Assembly (NCBI GenBank): GCA_009903905.1
Contig: WYEI01000154.1
Span: 1 to 27,938 of the forward strand
Reading direction: 5' to 3'
Length of the DNA: 27,938 nt
DNA from: Pyrobaculum sp.
GTDB taxonomy: Archaea > Thermoproteota > Thermoprotei > Thermoproteales > Thermoproteaceae
The position numbers were made by a program, and so were the translations under genes. Positions 1 to 6,999 of this stretch are shown here, one piece after another (position 1 is the stretch's first letter; each line of letters starts with the position of its first letter). The notes under the pieces are model-generated. The model did not search any database, was not told the DNA's origin, and was given only the letters and a program-made list of their open reading frames with translations.

Positions 1-138
1 CTAATAACGCAACTCTACGCAAAAGCCACAGGCGTCGAGAACTTGACGCCAAGACAGATGGCAGGCGCCGCGGCGATCTTCGCCGCAGTCCTCACAGCGA
101 TGGGGTCAACGCCCAGCGCCACCCCAACCCCGCCCTAG
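1..138 (+). CDS. 3' end of an unidentified gene (partial)
   Basis: An open frame runs from base 1 to a TAG at 136-138 and gives the last 45 residues of a protein whose start lies outside the window. The visible part holds a short hydrophobic stretch rich in alanine (residues about 20-33) and ends in a Ser/Thr/Pro tail (STPSATPTPP). No catalytic or binding motif is visible and I do not recognise the family. The codon pattern (G/C at third positions, ordinary residue mix) looks like a real gene, but 45 residues are too few to be sure. Confidence 0.5.
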   Translation, partial: LITQLYAKATGVENLTPRQMAGAAAIFAAVLTAMGSTPSATPTPP

Positions 139-268
139 GCGAAACCTGCACACAGATGACACGTTGACTAAGAAATGGGACCCCCTTGTTCGCAGGTAAC
201 TCCGGCCTTAGCCCCGCCTTGAGGGCGTGAGCCGTCGTAATGCCCGAATCTGGGAGCGTAGGGCCGTC

Positions 269-754
269 TCAGCCGCGGCGGCTAGCCGCGTTTCGTCTCT
301 TGACGTATGAAAGTAAGAGCTTCATGACTCTACACGAGACGTACAGAGACAACACGTCCATAAACGCGATAAGGGGCATGTTCCATCTAACATAGACGTC
401 GAATCCCATCTCAAACGTCCTAGAAAACAGCCCGTCGGTCAACAAGTCCGCAACTGCCAGAACGGCTACGTGATGCTACAACGATCCCGCCATGAACAAG
501 AATCTCCACAGCTCCCGTCGTAGACCCTAGACGCTATGTACACAAGCACGATAAAGACCGCAAGAGGGGCAACGGCATACCACAAGAAGAGAGGCTCTAC
601 AATAGGCTCAAGCGCGAGAGGCGCCGCGACAAGCCCGAAAACAACAACAAAACCGCGCCTAAGACCTATACACGAGGCAAAAACAAAGACTACAAGAAGA
701 CCAAATCAGCGACAAAACACCCCGAGCAACCGCGACCAAGGCTAGACAAATCAC
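269..754 (-). pseudogene. Decayed polytopic membrane protein gene
   Basis: No intact gene lies between 139 and 800, but the - strand carries three consecutive membrane-protein-like reading segments in shifting frames. The first starts at a possible GTG (754) and reads VICLALVAVARGVLSLIW. The second (about 705-469) is open for over 75 codons and contains FVVVFGLVAAPLALEPIVEP and LWYAVAPLAVFIVLVYIASR before a TAG at 468-466. The third (about 477-269) reads AVADLLTDGLFSRTFEMGF and MPLIAFMDVLSLYV before a TGA at 271-269. A TATA-like AT-rich element lies at 783-795 on the correct side. The gene follows the bc operon in the same direction. This is a reconstruction: I infer at least two frameshifts in an old membrane protein gene of unknown function. 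The + strand frame at 536-745 is low-complexity Thr/Lys/Arg and is more likely its antisense shadow. Confidence 0.4.
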
Positions 755-800
755 AACAACGAAAATTTGGTAGAAAAGGGAGAAGTTTTTATCGGTTGTA

Positions 801-1064
801 CTACTGGCTTTTTCTGAACCGCTCTGGGTAGTGTCTGAGCTCTATTAGGTAGATGAGTATGGCTATTATTGTGAGGGTGAACATGGCAGTCCACACGGTG
901 CTTTGGAACGCCCAGGTCTTCTCCTCTCCCACTATCTTCTCGTAGCCGCCCGACTTGGCGAAGAGATTGAACACGTCAGGGCTGGCGAGCATTGCGGCAT
1001 TCAGCAGAGCTATGCCCACCGTCACAACTGCGGCTATGTAGATGAGGAGGTTTGCCCTATTCAT
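801..1064 (-). CDS. Small two-helix membrane protein, last gene of the bc-type operon
   Basis: Encodes 87 residues with two hydrophobic segments (about 7-28 and 58-78) separated by a charged loop (GGYEKIVGEEK), ending in a basic tail. It overlaps the preceding gene by 8 bases, so it is probably co-transcribed and translationally coupled with the cytochrome bc-type genes. I do not recognise a family. By position it may be a small accessory subunit of the complex, comparable in size to the small subunits of bc/b6f complexes, but no sequence motif proves this. The organisation of the operon is the only functional evidence. Confidence 0.75.
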   Translation of the reverse strand: MNRANLLIYIAAVVTVGIALLNAAMLASPDVFNLFAKSGGYEKIVGEEKTWAFQSTVWTAMFTLTIIAILIYLIELRHYPERFRKSQ

Positions 1065-1416
1065 GGCCCTCGCCCCTCTTCTGGAGCTCCATGTAATAGC
1101 CTATGGAGATTAGAGCTGCCAAGAACAACATAGCCGACAGTATCCCCGCGGCCACCCGCTGATACGTCACGCCGTGTACTATGTCCTCTACTGTGGAGCC
1201 GAAACCCGGGGCGGAGTACAGGGCGTAGATTATGTTCACCGTGTAGGCGAACAGCGCAACGAGGACGGCCTCGAAGAGTAGCGCAGTGTAGGAGGCCCAC
1301 CTCCTGTCTACGTGTAGAAGGCCGTAGACAGATATGGCGCCTATCACGGCCACGGCCGCCGCCACGTACGCCAAAGCCGTAGCCGACAGGCCCTGGACCT
1401 CAACTGCCAGCATCAT
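1057..1416 (-). CDS. Small polytopic membrane protein of the bc-type operon
   Basis: Encodes 119 residues with three to four hydrophobic segments (about 10-34, 42-66, 88-108). The start ATG overlaps the stop of cytochrome b in an ATGA junction, and its own end overlaps the next gene by 8 bases. It has no cysteine or heme motif. It is not a recognisable family member. Its conserved setting, directly behind cytochrome b, suggests a structural or assembly subunit of the quinol-oxidising complex, which is inference from gene order. Confidence 0.75.
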   Translation of the reverse strand: MMLAVEVQGLSATALAYVAAAVAVIGAISVYGLLHVDRRWASYTALLFEAVLVALFAYTVNIIYALYSAPGFGSTVEDIVHGVTYQRVAAGILSAMLFLAALISIGYYMELQKRGEGHE

Positions 1417-2633
1417 GGCCCCACCGCCTGCGGAGTCCCTATATACGGCACCGCGTAGTCAGGCGGCACGGAGATCCTGGTGAGCGGCGTAATCTCCTTG
1501 GGTATATCCACGAGGAAGCCGAGGACCGTGCCGTAGCCGATTATGGCTATGTAGACTATGGCGATGGCCACCCAGATCCACCGCTCCTCGATGGAGACGC
1601 CGCCCCTCCTGTCTAGCAGGGGCACCACCAGCGCAAACAGCACCAGGAATATGGGTAGGCCCACCGATATGAACGGGTCGATCATCTTGACGTAGGTGTA
1701 GTACCACATGACTGGCCAAGGCGGCCTGACGCCTGCCGGGACCTGTTGGCCCGGCACCCAGGGCTCCAGCAACGGAAGCGGCGTCATGGCGGCCAGTAGC
1801 AGTATGACGCTGAGCTGGAGCAACAGCTGGCCCACCGTGAGGGCGAACCTGTGTGGGTAGAAGGGCTCCTTCTCCTCCATGGCCTTTCTCCTAAGCTCCT
1901 CGTCTTTGATCGGAGGCGGCGCCACGCCGCCGTAGAGAATGCCGTTTATCTTAAGCCCAAGTAGCACTAAGATTATGGCCGGCACTATCAAGATGTGGAG
2001 GACATATATCATCTTAATCACTTGGTCGGTCACGAAGAGAGAGCCCAGGACGGAGAGCACCAGCTGGCCCACCGGTATGCCGAAGTAGTCGAAGTAGCGG
2101 AAGATGTTAAGGCCGATCTGGATGGCGAGGATGCCGTCTAGGTGAAGAGGCAGGATGTAGCCCAGCACCGCCTGGTTTATGGTGAGGAAGCCGAGGAACA
2201 CGCCGAGTAGCCAAAGGGCCCCGCCTCCCCGCCTCTTGTAGGACCCCAGTATAAACTTGGCAAAGAAGTGGGCAAGCGTGGCGAAGATCATCATATACGC
2301 CGCCCACAGGTGGATCTGCCGCAGTATGAAGCCCAGCGGCGTGAGGTAGGTGATCTTGTAAACGCTTGAGTAGCTCTGAGTAGCGTCGTACACCTCATTG
2401 CCAAGGTGGCCCAGCAGGGGATCAGGCGGAGTCTTGGTCAGCGAAAGCCCAGGCGTGTAGAGCAGAGCCAAGGCAAAGCCCGTTATAGCCAGTATGAAGA
2501 AGCTCATGGCGGCTACGTCTCCCAGCCAATACAGCGGGTTTAGGTTGGAGTACCGCGGCACCGGGTGCTCCAGAAACTCCTTAAGATGGAACCGCTCCAG
2601 TATCAGCTCCCAAAGTCTTACAAGTGCCCTCAT
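1413..2633 (-). CDS. Cytochrome b of a bc-type quinol-oxidising complex (unusual heme ligand set)
   Basis: A 406-residue integral membrane protein with about eight to nine hydrophobic segments and the overall plan of cytochrome b/b6. The N-terminal part has NPLYWLGDVAAMSFFILAITG (helix A region, 32-52). Helix B carries H108 and H122, 14 apart, followed by GSYKRRGGG. GYILP at 159-162 resembles the family GYxLPW motif. Helix D has H213, then V-P as in b6-type proteins. The position 15 residues on, where the second ligand is expected, is K228 rather than His. The Qo-site PEWY motif is not intact: the corresponding stretch reads PVMWYY (307-312). It lies between Rieske and small membrane genes with 4-base overlaps at both ends. 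The assignment as cytochrome b is secure. Whether it binds two b hemes in the usual way is open. Confidence 0.93.
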   Translation of the reverse strand: MRALVRLWELILERFHLKEFLEHPVPRYSNLNPLYWLGDVAAMSFFILAITGFALALLYTPGLSLTKTPPDPLLGHLGNEVYDATQSYSSVYKITYLTPLGFILRQIHLWAAYMMIFATLAHFFAKFILGSYKRRGGGALWLLGVFLGFLTINQAVLGYILPLHLDGILAIQIGLNIFRYFDYFGIPVGQLVLSVLGSLFVTDQVIKMIYVLHILIVPAIILVLLGLKINGILYGGVAPPPIKDEELRRKAMEEKEPFYPHRFALTVGQLLLQLSVILLLAAMTPLPLLEPWVPGQQVPAGVRPPWPVMWYYTYVKMIDPFISVGLPIFLVLFALVVPLLDRRGGVSIEERWIWVAIAIVYIAIIGYGTVLGFLVDIPKEITPLTRISVPPDYAVPYIGTPQAVGP

Positions 2634-3229
2634 ATGTACGCCTTCACAGCGTATACTCTGTCTCCCTTTACCGCCACCTTAATAGGCCTCAGAGAACGCG
2701 GCGCAGGCCCGCCGGATACATAAGCCTCTAGAAACGGCCACCTCTTGCACTTGTCGGGATTCTTGGCGCACTCGTCGGGGTTCTCGACGCACCCGTTGGG
2801 GTCGGGGCAGATGTTGAAGAAAGAGCCGTGACAGGGACATGCAAAGCCCATGAGGTACTTGCCGCCTGTGGGGTTCACTGGGCAACCGAAGTGCGTGCAT
2901 ACTGTGTTGTAGGCAACGGGGTACTCCTTGCCATCTGTTGCCTTCACGAGGCCGAAGACGGCTGGTATGGCCATGTTGCCCTTCTTCAAGAGAACAAACT
3001 TGGGTCCCTGTCTGAGCTCCGAAATGGGGACCGAGTACTCCTCGGGGCAGTTATCCACGTTTTCGCAGAGAACCACCTCGACTGAGCTGTACTCCCCCTT
3101 TAGAGCCAGCGCCTTGGCGTTTATCACCGATCCGACAAGCGGCGCCGTCAAAGCTCCGAGGCTAAGAGCCACCGAGGAGCCGATAAAAATTTTTAGGACG
3201 TTTCTCCTGTCTTCGTTCACCATAGTCAC
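2630..3229 (-). CDS. Rieske iron-sulfur protein with a cysteine-rich insertion
   Basis: A 199-residue Rieske [2Fe-2S] protein. Box 1 is CTHFGC (C111, H113, C116) and box 2 is CPCHGS (C131, C133, H134), giving the two-Cys two-His cluster and the disulfide pair. The N-terminus DRRNVLK (7-13) followed by a hydrophobic stretch is a twin-arginine-type export signal or anchor, so the cluster domain is outside the cytoplasm. Directly after box 2 is an unusual insertion with C141, C147, C154 and C161; the last three are spaced exactly seven residues apart in a CxxNPDx repeat. The start ATG overlaps the stop of the upstream cytochrome c gene (ATGA), and the stop overlaps the start of cytochrome b. It is the high-potential electron acceptor of the bc-type complex. 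Confidence 0.95.
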   Translation of the reverse strand: MTMVNEDRRNVLKIFIGSSVALSLGALTAPLVGSVINAKALALKGEYSSVEVVLCENVDNCPEEYSVPISELRQGPKFVLLKKGNMAIPAVFGLVKATDGKEYPVAYNTVCTHFGCPVNPTGGKYLMGFACPCHGSFFNICPDPNGCVENPDECAKNPDKCKRWPFLEAYVSGGPAPRSLRPIKVAVKGDRVYAVKAYI

Positions 3230-3789
3230 CCAGAGGCTTTGGCGGCTGCCTCTTTCAGCATCTCGACGAGGGCTGGGACTTGGTCTGTGGCCCAGTTGCT
3301 GTAAGTGGCTTTGTAGGCCTGCACCTGCGTCCTCATGGTGGTGGAGTACTGCGGCGGGTTTGTGAGGTATTCCTTCAGCAACTCAGCCGCCTTTTCGGGA
3401 TCCGCGGCTGGGTTTTCTAAGCCCTTCTCCTTGAAGAACCTCCCAATTACGGAGCCCCCGGCGCCTGGGTTGCCAAGAAGCGTCTTGCTTAGGTCAGGTC
3501 CTACGGCGCCGCCAGAGATACCCAGCGACTTAATGGAATGGCAGGCGGTGCACCCGATCTCTGAGAAGTACTGCTTCCCCTTCTCAGCCAGCTGGGAGTC
3601 GTACTTGATCCCGGTGGTCGGTGCGGTGCCTGTCGAGGAGCCTGTTTGGGTTGCTGGCGGGGTAGTCTGCGTCGGAGTTGTTGTGTGGGTCGGCGCCGGA
3701 GGTGGTGTAGATAGTTGCTGAAGCGCTATGACTGTGGCAATTACCACCACCGCTATCCCTATTATTAACGCGAGTGTTGGCCCGTGCAT
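3226..3789 (-). CDS. Membrane-anchored mono-heme cytochrome c, first gene of the bc-type operon
   Basis: Encodes 187 residues: an N-terminal hydrophobic anchor (about 6-24), a Thr/Pro-rich linker (28-60) and a globular class I cytochrome c domain with CTACH (C80, C83, H84). M152, in TTMRTQ, is a candidate sixth ligand, shared with the paralogue at 15270-15872. It is tethered to the outer face of the membrane and would take electrons from the Rieske protein, in the role of cytochrome c1/f or of a mobile carrier. The start is the ATG at 3789, with a TATA box 18-29 bases upstream and no room for a leader. The gene begins a five-gene - strand operon with overlapping junctions. Confidence 0.92.
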   Translation of the reverse strand: MHGPTLALIIGIAVVVIATVIALQQLSTPPPAPTHTTTPTQTTPPATQTGSSTGTAPTTGIKYDSQLAEKGKQYFSEIGCTACHSIKSLGISGGAVGPDLSKTLLGNPGAGGSVIGRFFKEKGLENPAADPEKAAELLKEYLTNPPQYSTTMRTQVQAYKATYSNWATDQVPALVEMLKEAAAKASG

Positions 3790-3806
3790 AGAGAAGCATT
3801 CTCAGC

Positions 3807-3818
3807 TATTTTTAAACT
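3807..3818 (-). promoter_or_regulatory. TATA box of the bc-type operon
   Basis: Reads agtttaaaaata on the - strand, 18-29 bases upstream of the cytochrome c ATG. This is the usual archaeal spacing for a leaderless transcript that begins at or next to the start codon. Confidence 0.6.
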
Positions 3819-3902
3819 TAACTTATGCACATTCTTCGTCGGCTTCAGCGGTATATATTTGTTTACTTAATTTATATATAGCTTTATAGTAAGTTGCATA
3901 AA

Positions 3903-3916
3903 GGATTTTAAAATCC
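3903..3916 (+). promoter_or_regulatory. Palindromic TATA element before the 31-residue peptide gene
   Basis: ggattttaaaatcc is a perfect 14-base inverted repeat whose centre is a TATA-like core, 20-33 bases upstream of the ATG at 3936. It could act as a promoter in both directions or as an operator. More AT-rich TATA-like sequence (tttatatatag) lies at about 3860-3880. Confidence 0.45.
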
Positions 3917-3935
3917 AATAGGTTCAAAGTATCTC

Positions 3936-4031
3936 ATGGATAGTAAAATACACCTATCAGTTAAAAACTATGTAGCATGGTCTCTAATTGTAGGCATAGT
4001 GTTCCTCGTATCTATGTGGGCTAGAAAGTAG
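3936..4031 (+). CDS. 31-residue single-span membrane peptide
   Basis: An ATG at 3936 opens 31 codons ending in TAG (4029-4031). The peptide starts MDSKIHLSVKNYVAW, continues with one hydrophobic helix (SLIVGIVFLVSMW) and ends ARK, a typical single-span topology. A well placed palindromic TATA lies 20-33 bases upstream, so the transcript would be leaderless. It precedes the broken cytochrome oxidase subunit II gene in the same direction. It may therefore be a surviving small subunit of the lost oxidase operon, or an independent small protein. No family is recognised; length, promoter spacing and amphipathic composition are the evidence. Confidence 0.5.
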   Translation: MDSKIHLSVKNYVAWSLIVGIVFLVSMWARK

Positions 4032-4175
4032 GGGCACCGCCGCGTCCCATCAGCCCTGCCCCGTCGTCTGTCTCGCAATATGTCTTCGTGCCGTATACCA
4101 TTGTATATACAGGTGCCGGGTTGTCACGGCGCTGTTCATAGAAACTACGATATTGTTTTAGAGAGAGGGAGGGGT

Positions 4176-4540
4176 ATGGAGAGGGGTAGGGTGATGGAGC
4201 TGACAACTATCTTCGGTGCCGCCGCGGTGCTGGTTTATCTCGCCGTGTTGGCCGCGGTTAACGTCTACGCTATATGATAATTACGGAAAGCTGGAGGGGA
4301 GGGGCCAGTACGTGACGGTAAAAGTCTACGGTAGGCAGTTCTCATGGGAGTTCGTATATCCTAATGGAATCTAGGAGTTGCTAATATAACTCTCACAGCC
4401 ATGCCGGTGGACAGCTCCTCTGTTTTACCTAGGTAGTTAACGTCTATAAGCCCCAATTGGGCCTTAATGCCGAGAGCCGACTCCAGGATCTCGACGTAGT
4501 CGCGTGCCCTTCATTCTTGGGCATCTGGGGCTCCGGGGGA
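4176..4540 (+). pseudogene. Remnant of heme-copper oxidase subunit II (cox2-like)
   Basis: The first segment (start 4176 or 4194) encodes MELTTIFGAAAVLVYLAV, a single membrane helix, and hits TGA at 4275-4277. One base later the frame resumes as YDNYGKLEGRGQYVTVKV and GRQFSWEFVYPNGI, which closely matches the family's QFxWxFxYPNG signature, and stops at TAG 4372-4374. A third frame from 4377 gives VANITLTAMPVDSSSVLP, like the PVxxxV strand of the CuA domain, and stops at 4434-4436. A fourth from 4436 gives VNVYKPQLGLNAES, like the IPxLGxKxDA region, and then loses similarity near 4500-4540. At least three frameshifts or stops make this a dead gene. The CuA cysteine motif is not recoverable, and no subunit I gene lies in the window. 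The 3' part abuts the ABC fragment on the other strand. Confidence 0.75.
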
Positions 4541-4547
4541 CGTAGAA

Positions 4548-4712
4548 TCATATGCAGTAGCTGTGAGGTCTACATCTCCAGAGCCCCGAGATGCGCTTCA
4601 GCAGGGTGGATTTGCCGGAGCCGTTTGGCCCAATCACCACCGCCCTGTCCCCAACCTCCACATCTACGTCCAGCTGGAAGCCGCCTAGTTGCCTTTTCGC
4701 AATCAGCCTCAT
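4548..4712 (-). pseudogene. Truncated ABC transporter ATPase (nosF-like position)
   Basis: Starts with an ATG overlapping the stop of the nosD remnant (ATGA) and encodes MRLIAKRQLGGFQLDVDVEV, then an intact Walker A, GPNGSGKST, then LLKRISGLW, and breaks off about 50 residues in. The signature motif, Walker B and the rest of a normal 200-300 residue ATPase are missing. The position directly after nosD matches nosF in nosDFY operons; no nosY permease follows. The sequence runs straight into the 3' end of the cox2 remnant, so a deletion or rearrangement junction lies near 4545. It cannot be a functional ATPase. Confidence 0.75.
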
Positions 4713-5837
4713 AGTCTCCTCTTTGCCGCAAGCCACACGAGGGCCACCGCCAAGGCGGCGGCCATCTCTACGCCTAGGGGAGGCGATCTATACGGTCTCG
4801 GGTCGATGAAGGCCACATTGCCCACGGCGAGGCTTTCCACGAGGAACCTGGCGGGCGACGCCGATATGGGGGCCAGGAGGAGGTCCGACTTCGCGAGAAC
4901 CTCGGCGAAGGCGCTCCGGTAGACGTAGGGGCTGGTGGAGGCGTGTCCCTGACACGTGTTGCCTCTAATATCCGCCTTTAGCTCCGCCCCCGTGAGGAAT
5001 ATATCGACGTAGAGGGCGGGGATGGAGTTGCCCACGAAGGTGTTGTTCACCATCTTCACGTATGGGGACGAGACACCTCTGTAGGTGTGGCCTATGTGGT
5101 TCCCCCTCCACCCAGTTCTCCGTGATGACTATGTCTGTGCGGTTGCCCCTTCCGCCCATGACGAGGATTTAGATCCCGTGCACATTTCCGAGAGATCTGT
5201 TGTGTATAAACGTGCCGTTGGCGACGTCTGCAATGAAGAGGCCGTAGCCCTCCGACCAGTCCACGTTGTCTACAAGGGCGGAGTCCCCAACATAGATGTC
5301 TTGGGAATACATGGTTACGACGCCCACATAGTTGTGCATGGCCGAGACGCCCCGGATGTCCACGGATCTACTGAACATGACGTGTACGCCGTACCGCGAG
5401 CGCAGAATCGTCACGTTCTCTATCTTCACATCTCTGCTCTGCTCCACATATACCCCGTCGTGGAAGCCGCTGAGGTAGACGTCTTTGACGACGACGTGGG
5501 TAGAGTTGTATATGTATATACCGGTGTCTCTGCGGTACACCGGAAGCTCCAGGCTCCCCTCGATTGAGCCCCGCGAGATGGTGACGTTGCGCGAGCCGGC
5601 CACCAGTATGCCGGCGGAACACCTTATGCGGAAGTTCACGACGGTTACGTTGGTTGCGTTGATCACCACGCAGAAGTCCGCGGGCCTCACCTTATACGCC
5701 GCGAATAAGCTCCCGCCCATCTCCACGGGGCCCATATACCCCTCCAACGTGGGCGAGACAACAACGTTGTTTGTGTTTATGACAAGCGCATACGTCAGCG
5801 CCGCAACCAGAGCCGTGAGGAGACTAACAGCCCCCAT
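4709..5837 (-). pseudogene. nosD: Broken nosD (right-handed beta-helix copper-maturation protein)
   Basis: The first part (5837-5172, 222 codons) has an N-terminal signal/anchor and a series of beta-helix rungs (NVTVVNFRI, NVTISRGSI, YNSTHVVVKDVYLSG, VKIENVTILRSRYGVHVMFS) typical of NosD/CASH proteins. It ends at an in-frame TAA (5171-5169), after which the same frame continues sensibly (ILVMGGRGNRTDIVITENW). A second lesion, an extra base in the C5 run at 5102-5106, shifts into the frame of the C-terminal part (5059-4709), which contains MVNNTFVGNSIPALYVDIF and ends in a membrane helix (EMAAALAVALVWLA). NosD acts with NosF/NosY in maturation of the CuZ site of N2O reductase. Two independent lesions plus loss of nosF argue for a pseudogene; a sequencing error in the homopolymer would explain only one of them. 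The start overlaps nosL by 14 bases. Confidence 0.8.
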
Positions 5838-6378
5838 CCCAACCAGGGGGCACAGACCAAGACTCGCCGTATCTAAACCGCTCCAGGAGACAGGCGCCGG
5901 AGACGGTTTTTATCAGCCTGCCCGGCCGCGGCCCCCATCTCACCTCGCCGCGTCTATACGCCTCCACGTTTTCCGGCCTAGCCGCCAGAAACCCCGTGTT
6001 CATGGAAGTGAACTCGTCTGTTATAAGCACCACGGCGCTTCTGAGGTCTATCCACTGCCCATCTACGCGATCCCTTGTGCAGACGGCCAGAACCCGCCCG
6101 CCTCTACTCCTGACAACCTTATACCAAACTGCGGCGCAACCCAAGTCGTCGAAGAAGTACCACCTACGTCTGCCGAATTCCTCCATGTACATGGCCGAGG
6201 AGGACGGCTGGTAGTCTACAATCATTTTGCACACGGGACACTCGTCCCGCCCGTATAGGATGGGCGGGTTGTCGCATGTTGTCTCTCTGCCTTCGAGGAG
6301 CTGGGTTATAAAAAGCGGGGAGGCCAGCGCAGTTGCCAGAGCTCCGCCCAATATCAACAGACGGCGTCGGGTGACCAC
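5824..6378 (-). CDS. nosL: NosL-like copper-binding accessory protein
   Basis: Encodes 184 residues from a GTG start. The N-terminus TRRRLLILGG plus a hydrophobic segment is a twin-arginine or lipoprotein-type export signal. The core motif DECPVCKM (C47, C50, M52), then M63/M65 and FFDDLGCAAVWY (75-86), is the NosL pattern (CxxCxM and F-D-D). NosL delivers Cu(I) to N2O reductase during assembly. It precedes the broken nosD in the same transcript, and no nosZ is present in the window, so either nosZ lies elsewhere or this gene is an orphan or serves another copper enzyme. A TATA-like element (aaatatatttt) lies at about 6393-6403. Confidence 0.78.
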   Translation of the reverse strand: MVTRRRLLILGGALATALASPLFITQLLEGRETTCDNPPILYGRDECPVCKMIVDYQPSSSAMYMEEFGRRRWYFFDDLGCAAVWYKVVRSRGGRVLAVCTRDRVDGQWIDLRSAVVLITDEFTSMNTGFLAARPENVEAYRRGEVRWGPRPGRLIKTVSGACLLERFRYGESWSVPPGWDGGC

Positions 6379-6438
6379 AGCCTTTCCACCGAAAATATAT
6401 TTGAATCTACTGGTTCATCAAGCAGATGTTTCGGCCGT

Positions 6439-6999
6439 TCACTGTACTATCGAGCGGCTGAGGGCCAGAAGCGTCAGGAGGGCCGTTAGCGGCATGGCGA
6501 GCGTCGCAAGGTCCATACGGCCGGCGGCTAGGGACAGGGAGTAGCCTAGGACGAGGGCCGCCGTGAGGGTCATGGAGACCGTCACGCCGGACTTGGCCGC
6601 GGTTGAGAGCAACGCCGACGCGGTGGAGGCCGCTGCGAAGTAGGCAGAGGTGGGCGGCAGAAGCCACAGCTCGGGCGGCCTCATCGAGGCGGCGTAGTAA
6701 ATCGCTGAGTAAAAGAACGAGGCCGCAACCGAAGTTAAGAAAAGCGCAAAGAACTTGGCCGCGGCCACCTTCTCCGGCTGCCTCAGTAGCCTGAGCCCGT
6801 CGAGGGTGCCCAGCTCCTCCTCCCGCAGAACCTGGACGTACCCGTAGAGCGCCGCCGCCACGAAGTTCACCGCGGCCAGCCCGGCGGCGTAGTGTCTGTC
6901 GAAGACGAAGCCAAAGGCCGCCGCTATTAGGAAGGTCGACGCCAGCGTCTCCCAGCTCCTAGCCAAGAGCTTAACCTCCCTCTCTAGGTAGGGCCGCAT
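6439..6999 (-). CDS. ccmB: CcmB-like heme exporter permease
   Basis: Encodes 186 residues with about six hydrophobic helices. The N-terminal MRPYLEREVKLLARSWETLA is the cytoplasmic lead-in of CcmB, and VQVLREEELGTLDGLRLLRQ followed by KVAAAKFFALFL is the family's most conserved stretch (E-x-E-x-G-T/x-L...P-x-x-x-x-x-x-K). The start overlaps the end of ccmA by 16 bases. With CcmA it forms the ABC complex that powers release of heme-loaded CcmE in cytochrome c maturation system I. It is slightly short of the usual 220 residues but no domain is obviously missing. Confidence 0.85.
   Translation of the reverse strand: MRPYLEREVKLLARSWETLASTFLIAAAFGFVFDRHYAAGLAAVNFVAAALYGYVQVLREEELGTLDGLRLLRQPEKVAAAKFFALFLTSVAASFFYSAIYYAASMRPPELWLLPPTSAYFAAASTASALLSTAAKSGVTVSMTLTAALVLGYSLSLAAGRMDLATLAMPLTALLTLLALSRSIVQ

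Noticed and set aside
180..300. Possible structured RNA or transposon end in the GC-rich stretch after the first partial gene
   Set aside because: No tRNA-like arms, no terminal inverted repeats and no TnpA/TnpB motifs could be found by eye.
536..745. 69-residue + strand frame rich in Thr, Lys and Arg
   Set aside because: Low-complexity composition with no family signal; the opposite strand reads as membrane helices, so this looks like the antisense shadow of a decayed gene.
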